Positions 11,946-24,236 are shown, counted from the first letter of the stretch. The stretch is DNA of 64,000 bases from Anisodus tanguticus (GCA_034509755.1 CM067539.1:29390001-29454000); one strand, 5' to 3'. Notes: a model not told the origin generated them from the sequence alone. Translations and numbers: made by a program.

Positions 11946-12470
11946 TACACAAATGGTGCAAATATACTCATGTCATTATACAAATGGTGTAAATATACCC
12001 ATGCCAATGGTGCAATTATACCATTTTCGCTAACAATTCTTTTAAAAAAAATTATAGCTTATTTATAATAAATGGCATTGAAAAAAACAAGTCTACCTAT
12101 TTTATTAGTAGACTTAATTTTTAAAAGCCACGTGATAATTTTTTGGGTGATTCGGGTCTGGTTAATTTAATAAATATTTCTGTGGCTTTTAAAAAATAAG
12201 TCTATCCATTTGTTTGAACAAACTAGACCAAACTACCAGAAAAAAAATTATCACATGACTCTAAAAAATAAGTCTACCAAAAAAATAGGTAGACTTTTTT
12301 AGAGATACGTGACATTTTTCAAGTAAAAAAATAAGCTAAATAATTTTAAAAAAATATTATGTAATTAAAAAGGGTATTTTTGCACAATTTGTGTAATGAC
12401 AAAGGTATATATGAACAACTTTTGTAATGAGGGGTATATCTGATCTAAATCGTAAAGTTAAGGGTTTGCA
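11946..12470. repeat. AT-rich MITE-like foldback repeat
   Basis: The left arm has about three ~31-base repeats containing ACAAATGGTGCAAATATAC. The right arm contains the inverse (GGGTATTTTTGCACAATTTG). Two local hairpins with AAGTCTACC/GGTAGACTT arms lie near 12087-12113 and 12269-12298. No coding capacity is seen. It is probably a non-autonomous DNA element, but its exact ends are not resolved. Confidence 0.55.
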
Positions 12471-12628
12471 CCTTTTCCGTTGATTAAATTATCCTTATTT
12501 ATTTTTAATCTCAATTTAACACTATTCTCTTTTTCACCACATTAATCTCTCTCGATATTTATTAAAGGTAAAGGTGGAAACTAGTAATTAATTATATCAT
12601 AATTTTTTAAATTGATAACCATTGTGAA

Positions 12629-13231
12629 TGTTTACCTCAAAAAAAATATAGTTGAATTTGTAAGTGGTTTTAAGAATACGTGAATCAATTTGAAATAAAG
12701 AGTAATAAGCAATCAACAATAAGTAAGCAAATGAAAATAGTATATAAGAAAGATAACCTGTAATGTCGTAAACCAAGATGAACTCCTTCAACAAAATTGA
12801 TCCGGGTCATAACTTAACTACTTCGGTTCCGATCCAATAATGAGAGCTTTATGATTATGATTTCAATGAATGAAATCGTACAAGTGTGAATAATGAGAAT
12901 GAGATGCCCTTCCAAAATGAAGGTTGAACTCTTTTTATAGCTATGAGTACAAGACATTAACGCCCGAGAATCATTCCTCAATTAAATGTAATTAATAGCA
13001 ATAATGGTCACTTAATGAGGAAGGAGTAATGTCTGGCGCCATATCCGGAACGAGTATGTGCTAGGCTCCTCCGGTTCTTCATCCGATGTCATCCGGTTCA
13101 ATCACCACCTGATCTTATCTTGATCCTCGAACTTATCTCGACGCAACTCCATCCGATACGAAACTGTGCTGCCTCCTTTGATTTTCATACCTAAATCTTG
13201 CCACGTGTCGTGTCAGGTTTTACAGTATACA
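12629..13231 (-). repeat. Gypsy C 3' LTR
   Basis: It starts TGTTTACCTCAAAA and ends CAGTATACA on the plus strand, aligning with 23481-24084. The adjoining internal sequence read on the minus strand, AGTTTGGGGACTATC, is the likely polypurine tract. Confidence 0.9.
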
Positions 13232-13689
13232 GATAGTCCCCAAACTTTCTGGATCAAAGTATAACGAAGTGATGGGAAGTGAAAATAATTTCTTCATTGT
13301 CTTCTTTTACAAGCTTCTTTTTAAATTACTCCGAAATAGGTGAGAAATGAAACGTTTCCTATTCTCCAAAATCTGACTCACGTCTTATCACTCTACAACT
13401 TCGGACACGTTTTGCCTTCTGATTGAACCGTCACTTCAATTGGATCACCGAAAGGTTTCGTAATAATAACTTCAAACCCTATAAAACCTTTCTTCTTTCT
13501 ACCTTTTTCCACTTTTCACTTCTGCAATTTCTTCAAGTCTATGCATCTGCTCACTCAAATCTTCAAATCTACAAGTCTCCAAATCTTCAAACCTTCAACC
13601 TTCAAATATTTATATCTTCATACCTTTAAACCTTCATACCTTCATCCTCATAGCTAAAACTATCCAATCTTCTTCAAGATCTCCAGCAA

Positions 13690-16310
13690 CTTCACCACCA
13701 CCGGGTATTGATGAAGCCACTTATGCCGGTGAGACATCTGAAGCTCAAGCCACCGCCAAACCTGGAGCATACGACATTCTTCCGTCTACTTTTTGCTTTG
13801 ACACTGAATTTTTTATTTCCATTGCCTCTTCAAAATCCGACTGAGGTGAAGAAGCTAAAAGCCACCATTAGTGCCTCCGACCTTGACACGATCTGAAATG
13901 ACTGTGGTTGAACCTATCTCTCCAGGATTGTTATACCCGGCCCGGATGAAGATATTACCACCTACAGATTCGGGTACTCCAACATATACATCTATCTTTT
14001 CACCTTTAAGCTTGTCCCTCTGATTGACAATGTGATCCTCTAGATGTGCAGGACTTACAATTTATGTCTTGCACAAATTGGTCCATTTGTTTGGAGGGTC
14101 ATTACTTGCCTCCGATTTCTGTCCAAGAAGGTCAACGAAATCTTCACTTTGGATCATCTAATCCGTTTATATGTACTGAGGGTTTTTGTGTGGCAGGATT
14201 GTTCAGATCTCAAAATGAGGAGAATTCTTCATCCTCTCCAACATTGAAGAAGATCAAGATCGAGGTTGGATGGAGCATTTGGTCGCGGTTTCCACCACCA
14301 AAATAATGCTGTCAAGGTTTATGCCTTTCCCGGAGAAATGGAATTTGCACCATACGTATCTAAAACCTTTTTCCCTTTTTTTTTTTTATTTAAACTACAA
14401 TTTTGATGACTTGTCCTAATCCTTTTGTTGCCACCTTTTCAGCTGTTCACTGGACTCCGGCCTATATTGATAACCTCTATGGGTCGAAACAATTATAAGC
14501 ACTCTTCCGCATAGAAAACAGACATAGAAAGTTCTCACCAAAATACGATATAAAGCTCAGAACCATGGTTAATATATTCTGAACTCCTTTTTTACTACTA
14601 TTTTTGGTACACATTTTTACTTATTCTTTTTCAAACACCCTGTTTGCCGAAGGGCACTTCAACCCCAAGGACCAACCTTGAGGTTGCTCTAGCTTACCCC
14701 AATCCGGTACTCAACCCGACCATATCAGTTCGTCTTATCCCCGAGGTATCGAAGAATTAGAAAACCTCAAAATCCAAATCCTCAAAATCCCAGAAGTCAC
14801 CATCGGTCACTTCAAATAGAAAGAGGGCTCCGAAAGCGGGTGGCCCTTTGGGGCTCAGAAAAACGATATCTCCCTAGATGATGTTTGGGTGAGGAAGAAT
14901 ACCACCACTCCAGTAGAGGACTTTCCTACCAAAGTTGAGAGAAAATACTACCGCTGAAGCTATTGTGCATCATCTGATTCCGCACCAACTTCTGCCACCA
15001 TACCACCAGTTGCCTATTCATTTTATATCATCATTGAGGATGACAATGAAGCCACGGATGATGAGTCATTGGCGAATAAACTAAGAATTTCAAATCCTCC
15101 TCTATCATCTCAACCGGCCTCCACCTTCAGGCAAGAGGACTTTGAGCGCCTCTTTAATGTAGCCAGAACTGCAAGCCCGGTTCCGCCAATGAAAACCTCC
15201 GAGTTTGATCACCTAACTATTCCCCAAAGACTTTCCAAATCATCCCGAACACCGAAAAACTATACCACCTCTCGGTCCAAACTTGTGAGGGTCTTCCCAG
15301 CCCCAAGTGCGGATCTGAGAAAAATGTGGACTACCAATCTCTCTTTCCCCAAAGATATGATTTTTCTATCTCGACCAGTCGGAGTTGCGAGCTACCTTAG
15401 GCCTCTAATATTAGAGTCTGGTAAGGAAAATATGAGGAACGTCTCGTGGAAGTGCCTATTTAATGAAGGCATGCATGCTTCCAATCGGGTATGTATTTTC
15501 CTTCCTAATTTGCTATTATACTTTTCTATTTTATATACTAACTTTGGCTCAACACATTCTTTTTCAGTCCTCGGTTCTGCTTGGTTAGGTCTTCCTCCGA
15601 TGCCTTGAAGAAAATGAAGGCCTCAGGGGCCAGATGGATGCCCAAGAGAAAGATATTCAGAATCTCAAAGGGGTTCTTCAGCAAAAAGAAGCTCAGTTGC
15701 TTTGCAAGCCAATGACTTGCTTGCTATCAATGCTGAATTGGATCGGGTCAAAGGAAACTACCTCCAAGCCATAAATGACCTCAAACTTATCAGTGAGGAA
15801 AACAAAGCCTTGGACGAAGAGAATGAGAGGCTTTATGGATACGTCTAAGCCCTCACCCAAAGCTTGGAGAGCAAGAAGAAGCCTGACACAAGCGCTTAAT
15901 GAAGAATACCTCAATGTCGAGGTTTATTGACTCAACATCGAGCTTGTCGAGATCGATATAGAGGGAGCTGCAGAACTGGCTTCTACTATCGAGCAGTTGA
16001 GAGCCGTGCTCAAAACCACTTCCCGGGGTAACGCTGAGACTTTGGATCAATTGAACCAAGCAATGGCCGAACGAGATCAGGCTCTTACTGATGTGGATGC
16101 TGAAAAAGCCTGGACAATGCTTAAGACCGAGCACATTACTTAGAATTTCAGGAGGTTTACCTTGGAGCAAGCTCATGATTTGAATCAAGGACTTGGATGC
16201 CAAGATTGCTGAGGCTAACGTTGTAAAAGTCGAAGCCTTTCGTCTATTGAAAGGTGATAGCACCGAGGAAGAGCCCGAAGACTTCGAGTCCAAATCTGAC
16301 AAACCTGCTG
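13690..16310 (+). pseudogene. Antisense, intron-containing ORF of Gypsy C (Transposase_28-like plus coiled coil)
   Basis: This runs opposite to gag-pol. The 5' part (13690-14355) contains GWMEHLVAV and MPFPEKWN, the pattern of the 'putative gypsy type transposon' (PF04195-like) domain. A plausible intron is 14356-14442 (GTATCT...TTTTCAG), and the next exon reads VHWTPAYIDNLYGSK. A longer exon around 15069-15488 includes SRPVGVASYLRPLI and ends WKCLFNEGMHASNR at a clear GTATGT donor. The intron 15489-15567 ends TTTTTCAG. Downstream, 15600-16200 is heptad-like (LRGQMDAQEKDIQNLKGVL, later AELASTIEQLRAVLKTT), suggesting a coiled coil. Several frameshifts and stops break it. Its role in Tat elements is unknown. 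The boundaries are my reading. Confidence 0.6.
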
Positions 16311-17494
16311 GCTTCGTGCCTTTGTATATATTTTTTATATGTTTTGTTCAGGCCATTTCGTCCTTGTTTATGAATATAAATCAAACTCTCTTTTGCTATA
16401 ATAGCAATTTTCCCAACTGCTCGCATTCGTTATTGATTTCTTGTTTTCAAAAACTTAACCCAATTTGGGCTAATTGCCTCCAATTTCAGAGTTTTACTTT
16501 AAAAAAACCATCACTTAGTTTGTGTCGACCGGATGAAAGTTCTTCCGATCTTAAAAATAACTTAATCAATTTTTGAACACAAACATTTACTTTAGTTTTC
16601 GTCATACCGGGCAAACCCTTTCGTTTTTTGGGTTATTTAATGACTAAGTATAAGAGCCTTATTTTTATGCTTATGAGTAAGACGTCTCCTATTAATTTCA
16701 GGCATGAATATTGGTATTTTATTTATTCCCAACTTTTTAGACAATTCGCGTGCCTTTTAAGAATATTCTAGATTCATTTGATCTGGTGCCTTAGAAGCAT
16801 ATTTTGAGAACATTACTTAATTTGTTTCGGATGCTTTTATGACAACAGTCCCCAGTTAAGGACTTAACAAATTTAGCTCATAAGCCTGAAGACGTTTTTC
16901 CAACTATTCAAAGTAACATCGGCAAAGAAGAAAACACGAATGTAAACTTTCGTAGCAAATTTTTAACAAAGTGCAATTTCATTTCAGCTTTGCTACGGAT
17001 TAACACTGAATAAGATTCATTCGATCTTTTTGCCTTTATATGACTTCTCCATAATATTAACACTACTTGGCAAGATTCGTTCGATCTTTAACCTTTATAA
17101 AAATGTTGAACTAAAAAGTGCAAAAAAAACTTAAACTTTGAATTCTTGACTTGATTAATCTTATCCGAGTATCCGAGGGTGTGGCAGTCCCCTAATGTTT
17201 GTGTTCAAAGCATGAGAACTTAAACACTATTTGCTTTTCACTACTGGTCAGTCCCCATTGTTTTTGTCTGATATTCATCCACTTAGTAACACACTTTACA
17301 TTATTGCTTCATTAAAAACCTTACCGGAAAAACCCTTTTCGGGACTCTAAGGGAAAAATAGCGCAACACGTGTTTTCAGAGCTAATTCTAATGCTTCGGT
17401 ATTTGTATAATGACTAACGTTTTTCTGCAAATGTTAGTAATTCCGAAACAAATAAAGTTCAAAATCGAACACATACCTTAGCAATAATATCGCT
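16311..17494. other. Gypsy C non-coding spacer
   Basis: This AT-rich stretch lies between the end of the antisense frame and the end of integrase. GATTCATTCGATCTTT/GATTCGTTCGATCTTT near 17014 and 17069 is a short direct repeat. I see no gene. Confidence 0.6.
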
Positions 17495-18440
17495 TCAAGT
17501 GACTGATGTTCTAATTGTTCGGCATTTTTGTCCATCTTCAACTTCCAATTGGTATGAGCATTTATCGATTATTCCTGACACTTTGTATGGTCCTTTCCAG
17601 TTCGGTCCCAACTTCACTTCATTGGGCTTTTTGGTGTTGAGGATCACTTTTCGTAGAACCAAGTCCCTTACTTGGAAGTGCTTGATATTAGTCCGCCGGT
17701 TGTAATACCTTTCCATCATTTGCTTTTGAGCCACTAGCCGTAGAGCTCACGATGTTCATCCGTTAAGTCAAGCTTGATTGTCATAGCTTCGTTGTTTGAC
17801 TCTTCGGTTGCACGGCTAAACCTTAAGCTTGGCTCCGCTACTTCTACCGGAATTAGTGCATCTGCACCGTAAACCAAAGAGAATGGTGTTTCCCCGGTGC
17901 TAGATTTCGGTGTTGTTTTGTATGCCATAATACTTCCGATAGAATTTCTCCCCACTTGCCTTTTGACTCCTTTAGTCTTTTTATCAGGTTTTGAATGATG
18001 GTTATGTTTGTTGACACCGCTTGCCCATTTGCACTCGGGTGATATGGAGTCGACATTATCTTCTTGATTTTCATTTCTTCAAGAAATTCGTTCATCTTCT
18101 TTCCAATGAACTAATGACCATTATCGCAAGTAATCCCCATTGGTATGCCGAACCGGCAAATAATGTGATCCCAAATGAAATCGATGACTTCCTTCTCTCT
18201 AACCTTTTTGAAGGCCTTTCTTTCAACCCACATAGAAAAATAGTCACTCATAAACAAAATGAAGCGTACCTTTCCTGGTGCCTATGAGAGTGTTCCCATG
18301 ATGTCCATCCCTTAATTCATGAATGGCCACGGTGATAAAACCGGATGCATTAACTCTGCCGGTTGATGAATCATTGGAGCGTGCCTTTGGCATTCATCGC
18401 ACTTCTAGACAATGTTCTTTGTGTCTTCTTCCATTTCAGA
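17495..18440 (-). pseudogene. Gypsy C integrase core and C-terminus (decayed)
   Basis: Three overlapping frames carry the core: DYFSMWVERKAFKK, FGIPMGITCDNG, then STPYHPSANGQAVSTN (17853-18095), PFSLVYGADALIPVEV (17734-17955) and a C-terminal module with VRDLVLRKV and KLGPNWKGPYKV (17495-17734). In relatives the third catalytic residue lies in a G-Q-A-E block. Here the Glu codon reads Val, so strand transfer would be lost. Frameshifts separate the three pieces. The GPY-like C-terminal motif agrees with a Gypsy integrase. Confidence 0.87.
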
Positions 18441-19469
18441 CTAATAGTACCTGGCCCTAATCAATTTTTGAACCAACAACTCTACTCCTGAGTGATTGCC
18501 AAAAGTCCCTTCGTGAACCTCGCGCATCACGTAATCAATTTTCCTGGGTCCTAAGCACCTTGCTAAAGGACCAATAAAGGACATTCGGTACAACTTGCCA
18601 TCGATCAAGAAAAACCTAGATGCCTTCATACGAAGAGCCCTTGATTCCTTCTGATCGATAGACAATTTTCCATCCCGAAGGTAATCAATAAATTTATTCC
18701 ACCAGTCCCAATTCAAACTCGTAGTATTCACCTCGGTGTGACCACCATCAATTGTTGAGTTCAACAATTGTACCACAGTACTAGAGTTAAACTCTTCAGC
18801 TTCTATGGAAGACCCTAAATTTGCCAATGCATCCGAATCATTATTTTGTTCTCGAGAAACATGCTCCATGGTCCATTCTCTTAATCGATGCAATAATACT
18901 TGGATTTTTTCTAAGTATATCTGCACCCTTTCTTCTTTTACTTCGAACACACTGTTCACCTGATTAGTAACTAGAAGCGAGTCGCATTTCGCTTCGATGA
19001 GTTATGCTCCTAAACTTTTTACCAATTCTAAACCTGCAATCATTGCCTTGTACTTGGCTTCATTGTTAGTAAATTTCACAGTTCTTATTGACTGCCTAAT
19101 AACATATCCCGTAGGTGTCTTAAGCACTATCCCGAGTCCGGACCCTTTCACGTTTGAAGCTCCGTCCGTGTATAAGGTCCAGATCCTTGAAGTTGTTCCC
19201 GGGGTGATTATAGGTTCTCTTTCCACCTCGAGAATCATCCCGAGTGTAAAATCTTCTATGAAGTTTGCTAAAACCTAAGACTTTATAGTTGTTCTTGGCT
19301 TGTACTCTATATCATACCCACTAATTTCTACTACGCATTTGGCTAACTTGTCGGATAGTTCTGGTTTATGCATCACATTCTTTAGCGGATAAGTTGTTAC
19401 TACAAATATTGGATGACATTGAAAGCATGGTCTCAATTTCCTAACATTCGTTATTAGTGTCAATGCCAA
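18441..19469 (-). pseudogene. Gypsy C dual RNase H region and integrase zinc-binding start
   Basis: The first RNase H ends near 19275-19469 (VVEISGYDIEYKPRT). A second RNase H-like domain follows: LYTDGASNVKGSGLGIVL, then FTNNEAKYKAMIAGLELV (19002-19238), then MEHVSREQNNDSDALANLGS. This extra domain is the 'archaeal-type' RNase H known from Tat elements. The frame continues into LRDGKLSIDQ and VMREVHEGTFGNHSG, the His-containing integrase N-terminus (18441-18700). Stops separate the frames at about 18960-19001 and 19239-19274. Confidence 0.87.
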
Positions 19470-19544
19470 TTTTTCTAAGTGAGGTTATTTAGTTTCTGCA
19501 CTAGATAATATTTTACTTACATAATAAATAGGAAATTATGTATC

Positions 19545-20460
19545 TTACTCTTCTCGAACCAAAACCGCACTTACGGCTACTTCGGAAATGGCCATATACA
19601 GAAATAATTGCTCATCTGCCTTCGATTTATACAACAGTGGCGGACTAGACAAGTACTTTTTCAAATCCCTAAAGTCTTGCTGACATTCCAGAGTCCACTC
19701 GAAGTCATTCTTCTTTTTTAGCAAAGAGAAGAACCTATGACTTTTCTCTGAAGATCGAGAGATAAATCTACTCAGAGCAGCCAACCTTCTGGTGAGGCTT
19801 TGCACCGCCTTCACATCTTTAAGCACCTCAGAATCTCTTTGATGGCCTGGATCTTGTCCGAATTAATCTCAATTCCTCGGTTTGAGACCAAGAGACCCAA
19901 AAACTTGCATGATCCAACTCCAAAAGCGCATTTCTCTGGGTTCAACTTCATGTTGTACTTTTGGAGTATGTCAAATATTTCTTGCAAATAATTTAAACGG
20001 TCCTTCGCTTCCACGGACTTAACTAACATATCATCAATATAAACCTCCATTGTGTTACCTATTTGATCCTCAAACATGCGATTAACTAGGCATGATATGT
20101 TGCTCCGGTATTTTTTAAACCAAATGGCATTACATTAAAGTAGTAAGTTCTGTACCTAGTTATAAAAGAGGTTTTCTCTTGATCCTCCAGATTTATCCTG
20201 ATTTGTTTTTATCCAAAGTACTCGTCAACCAAACTTAGCATCTCATGCCCCACCATAACATTAATCATTCGATCGATGTGTGGCAAAGGAAAATAATCTT
20301 TTAGGCATGCTTTATTCAAATCTTTAAAATCTATGCACATTCTCAATTTATCATCTTTTGTAGGTATGACAACTACGTTTGCTAACCAATCCGGATATTC
20401 TACCTCCCGGATGGAACCTATATTTAATAGCTTTGTTACCTACTCCTTGACAAACCTATG
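19545..20460 (-). pseudogene. Gypsy C reverse transcriptase
   Basis: Reading across two frames gives VVVIPTKDDKLRMCIDFKD, DYFPLPHIDRMI, MPFGLKNTGATYH, then VYIDDMLVKSVEAKD (19811-20077), and NPEKCAFGVGSCKFLG. The connection region follows (19545-19826: LAALSRFISRSSEKS and FEWTLECQQDF). Both catalytic Asp of YIDDM remain. Stops lie near 20210 and 20090, and there is a frame change near 19815. Confidence 0.9.
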
Positions 20461-20729
20461 CTTCTAATCATCCATTGACCTCATCTTTTGCTTGACCAGA
20501 GAGAAGCTTGAATCCAAGCTCAACTTGTGAGTTGTGATCTCTGAGTGTGATACCTGTCATATCTAAGTGGAACTAGGCAAAGCAATCAGCGTTAGCTTTA
20601 ATAAATTCAATTAATTTAAGCTTGAGCTCCGGGGATAACCCGGTGCCCAAGTATACATTTATATTCGATAGATGCACGAACAAGATGACTTAGTCTAGTT
20701 CTTCTAATGTTGACTTGGAGGCATCCGAA
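20461..20729 (-). pseudogene. Gypsy C gag-RT junction lacking protease
   Basis: Gag ends ...QHIINMIIG. Within about 20 bases the frame joins SDDSDASKSTLEELD and LSPELKLKLIEFIKANADCFA, which in related elements lies just before the RT, after the protease. No D-S/T-G motif occurs in this interval. The simplest reading is a deletion of the whole aspartic protease. A stop near 20690 also interrupts the join. Confidence 0.6.
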
Positions 20730-23234
20730 TCATCCGATAATCATGTTTATGATATGCTGGTGTTCAACCGGATCCGCTTGCTTGTTTTCTTCTCTATTTC
20801 TGTAGTTTCCCTTTGCTCGATCACTCAGAAATTCACATAGACTGCCTTTTTTCAACAAGCAGTCCACCTCATTCTTCAATTGATAACAATCCTCAATTCG
20901 ATGACCATGAGTTCCATGGTAATCACAAATTAAATTTGGATTTCTTTGAGTTGGGTATGTCCGGAGTGGTCTTAGCCATCTTGTCTCCTTAATGTGTACA
21001 ATAGCCAAAACAAGTCCGGCTACATCAATGTTGAAATTATATTCAAAAAGCCTCGGGCTTTCTATACTATTAGAAGAAGCTCTACTGGTATCATTTTTAA
21101 ATTGCAAACCCCTACTGGTAGACTCTCGATCATTATGCCTATCTCCTCTGTTCGATGGGAAGTTGCGATTGTGCGACCTCTATCTGATTTGAAGTTTGAT
21201 CTTTCGGGTTGGCCGTAGGGTTGATACCTATCTTTCGAGCATTTCAATTCGACCCAGCTACTCTATTCAATTTATCAATATTCTTGTTTTGTCCTGCTGA
21301 ACCTGGAGGAAATTCAAGCTGATCATCCTCCATCCGAATTTTGGACTCATACCTATTATGAACGTCTGCCCAAGTTACTGTCGAAAATTTCAACAAGTTC
21401 TTCTTTATTTTAAACGAGGCACTGGAGCTCCTAGGATTTAACCTCTTGATGAAAGCTTCAGCTTCCCATTCATCAGGTACCGGAGAAAGGAACATCCGCT
21501 CCTTTTGAAACCTTGTCACAAACTCACGCAGCAACTCCGTATCCTTCTGACCAATTTTGAATATGTCTGCTTTTCTTGCTTGGCATTTCAAATGAGTTAA
21601 TAGAGTGTTCAGGCAACATAGAGTATTATGTCATCGTCCGTTTGGACAATGTTTTGCCAAATTTTTTCAGTAGTACCGATTCGATTTCATTTGGGTGCTT
21701 GTCATTGCCCTTCACCATATAAATGTATGAGGTTACATGCTCATGTGGATCCGTAGTTCTATCATACTTTGGGAGATCTGACATTTTGAATCTTTTGGTA
21801 TCAACTTCAGAGTTGCACTCGGTGGGAATGACAACTGGATATATCTCTTCGAGTCCAATCCCTTTAGGATCAGAGGTGCTCTAGGAATCTTGTCTGCCCG
21901 TGAATTGTAGGTTTTAACCTTCTTTTCATTAGTATCCATTTGCTTAGTTAAAGCTTGAAGCATTTTCAAGACCTACGAGGACTTATTTTCCCCCAAACTA
22001 GTGCCATCTCCTTGGACTCAATCATTTTCTCAGACTTGATCTTGATCTTGGGTGGGATGAGTTTCATCTGCTGCTCTTCTTTTGCAACTGAGTAATAGCC
22101 TCTTGTTGCTGCTTCAGCATGTTAAAAATTTGAGCCAAATTTATTTCTCCATCATCATCATCATCCAGTTTTTTCTCTTGTGACCTTTAGACCCCTAGGG
22201 TGAAATCACGGGGTTATTCCGATGATCGCCAGTTATTAGATCAACAGACGGAACGTCATTATTATTATTATAATAAATAATTAGCTTCATTGACACCGTT
22301 GTTGTTGTCATAATGGTTGCTAATCTAAACTTAGATATCACTAGTCATTTTGGAAGTACTTGGTGCTAACATGTTTTCACAATATCTCAAAAGAACAAGT
22401 GATATTTGAGTTTGAACAAATCACCACTATTATCCTTAGCTCCACGAACTCATGTACCGGAGGAAGGAGTATCCGCTCCTTTTGAAACCTTATCACGAAC
22501 TCACGCAACAACTCTATATCCTTCTGAGCAATTTTGAATATGTCCATTTTTCTTGCTTGGACTTTCCATTCTCTAGCATATGCCTTTATAAAAGCATCTG
22601 CAAACATTTCAAATGAGTTAATAGAGTGTTCAGAAAACATAGAGTACCATGTGATCGCCCCTTTAGATAATGTTTCGCCAAATTTTTTCAGTAGCACCGA
22701 TTCAATTTCATCTGGGTGCTTGTCATTGCCTTCATCACACAAGTGTACTAGGTTACATGCGCCTGTGTATCCATAGTTCCGTCATACTTTGGGAGATCTG
22801 ACATTTTGAACCTTTTGGTATCAACTTCGGAGCTGCTCTCGGTGGGAATGGCAACTGGATATATCTCTTCGAGTCAGGATCGGAGGCACTGTAGGAATAT
22901 GGTCTACCTGTGAATTGTAGGTTTCAACCTTCTTTTCGTTAGTATCCATTCGCTTAGTTAAAGCTTGAAGCATTTTCTAGTCCTATAATGACTCATTTGC
23001 CCCCGAACCAGTGCCATCTCCTTCGACTCGATCCTCTTCTCGGACTTGATCTTGATCCCGGGTGGGACGAGTTTCATCCGCCTCACTTGCTTCGCTGCTC
23101 TTCTTTTGCAACTGAGTAATAGCCTCATGTTGCTCGTTCAACATGTTAAAAATGCGAGCTAAATTTATTTCACCATCCTCATCATCGTCCGATGTTTTCT
23201 TCTGTGACCTTCTAGACCCCTGGGGTGAAATCAC
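20730..23234 (-). pseudogene. Gypsy C gag, partly duplicated
   Basis: The N-terminus is in the frame 22983-23234 (MISPQGSRRSQKK, DDDEDGEINLARIFNMLNE), an acidic and then glutamine-rich coiled region. A capsid block follows at 22377-22742 (GAITWYSMFSEHSINSFEMF, LREFVIRFQKE). The same segment then recurs as a decayed copy at 21473-22449. The original gag resumes at 21244-21591 (WEAEAFIKRLNPRSSSASF) and ends with a CCHC-type knuckle, CDYHGTHGHRIEDC, at 20730-21107. Stops and shifts occur throughout. The order of pieces shows that one copy is an internal duplication. Confidence 0.85.
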
Positions 23235-23461
23235 GGGGTTATTCCGATGCTCGCCAGTTATTGGATCAACGGGCGGAACGTCATTGTTGTTATTGATATT
23301 GTTAGCTCAATTTGACACCGTTGTTGTTATCATCGTGGTTACTAACCTCAACTTGGATATCACTAGTCATTCTGAAGTACTTAGTGTTGATCTGTTTTCA
23401 CAATATCTCAAAAGAACAAGTGAAATTTGAGTTTGAACAAATCACCACTATTATCCTTAGC
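21473..23461 (-). repeat. Tandem duplication of leader plus 5' gag in Gypsy C
   Basis: Copy 1 (about 21473-22449) and copy 2 (about 22450-23461) align along their whole length at an offset near 977 bases, with scattered substitutions (roughly 10 percent by eye). Copy 1 lacks about 50 bases that copy 2 has near 22560-22610. The right end of copy 1 (CCTTAGCTCCACGA) matches the position where copy 2 runs into the PBS (CCTTAGCCCCACGG), so the duplication boundary coincides with the PBS. Confidence 0.85.
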
Positions 23462-23477
23462 CCCACGGTGGGCGCCA
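23461..23477 (-). other. Gypsy C primer binding site (Lys type)
   Basis: On the minus strand TGGCGCCCACCGTGGGG begins three bases from the 5' LTR. The sequence resembles the complement of a tRNA-Lys 3' end and is commonly seen in plant Tat/Athila elements. Confidence 0.85.
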
Positions 23478-23480
23478 AAC

Positions 23481-24084
23481 TGTTTACTTCAAAAATAGGT
23501 ACAAATTAAATTTGTAAGTGGTTTTAAGGATACATGGATCGATTTAGAATAAAGAGTGATAAGCAATTTACAATAAGTAAGCAAATGAAAATAGTAAATA
23601 AGAAAGGTAGCATGTAATGTCGTAAACCAAGATGTACTCCTTCAGCATATTTGATCCGGCCTTAGCTTAACTACTTCAGTTCCGAGCCAATAATGAGAGC
23701 TTTATGATTATGATTGCAATGAATGAAATCGTACAAGTGTGAATAATGAGAATGAGATGCCCTTTCAAAATGAAGGTTGGGCTCTTTTTTTAGCTATGAG
23801 TACAAGGCATTAACTCCCGATAATCATTCCTCAATTAAATGTAATTAATATCAATAATGGTCACTTAATGAGCAAGGAGTAACGTCTGGCTCCATATCCG
23901 AAATGGGTACGTGCTAGGCTCCTCTGGTTCTTCATCTGATGTCATCTGGTTCAATTACCACCCGATCTTATCTTGATCCCCAGACTTATCTCGACGCAAC
24001 TTCATTGGATACGGAACTCTGCCGCCTCCCTCAAGTTTCATACCTAAACCTTGCCACGTGTGGTGTTGGGTTTTACCGTATACA
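23481..24084 (-). repeat. Gypsy C 5' LTR
   Basis: It starts TGTTTACTTCAAAA and ends CCGTATACA on the plus strand. It is paired with 12629-13231, and shared blocks such as GAGAGCTTTATGATTATGAT leave no doubt. Confidence 0.92.
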
Positions 24085-24236
24085 GTGGAATATTTATTTT
24101 TAGTAAGGACGACAAGTAAAATGAATGGGAGGTAATAGTAACTTGGTTTCACAAGAACTACCGACCCATACCCAGATGTGTAACCGTAATTACTTTCCTA
24201 CACTTGGTGCTTCCACAATTTAATCCAAGTAATAAA

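Larger units (their letters stand above)
12629..24084 (-). mobile_element. Gypsy C: Tat-lineage LTR retrotransposon with antisense ORF
   Basis: This element is 11456 bases long, on the minus strand, with LTRs of 603 and 604 bases. Flanks GTGAA (12624-12628) and GTGGA (24085-24089) match at 4 of 5 positions and are probably the TSD. The PBS is of Lys type (23461-23477). The order is leader, gag, RT, RNase H, second RNase H, integrase, then a long 3' region with a plus-strand coding relic. The extra RNase H and the antisense frame are documented traits of the plant Tat lineage. The protease block is missing, gag is partly duplicated, and all frames are broken. Confidence 0.9.
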
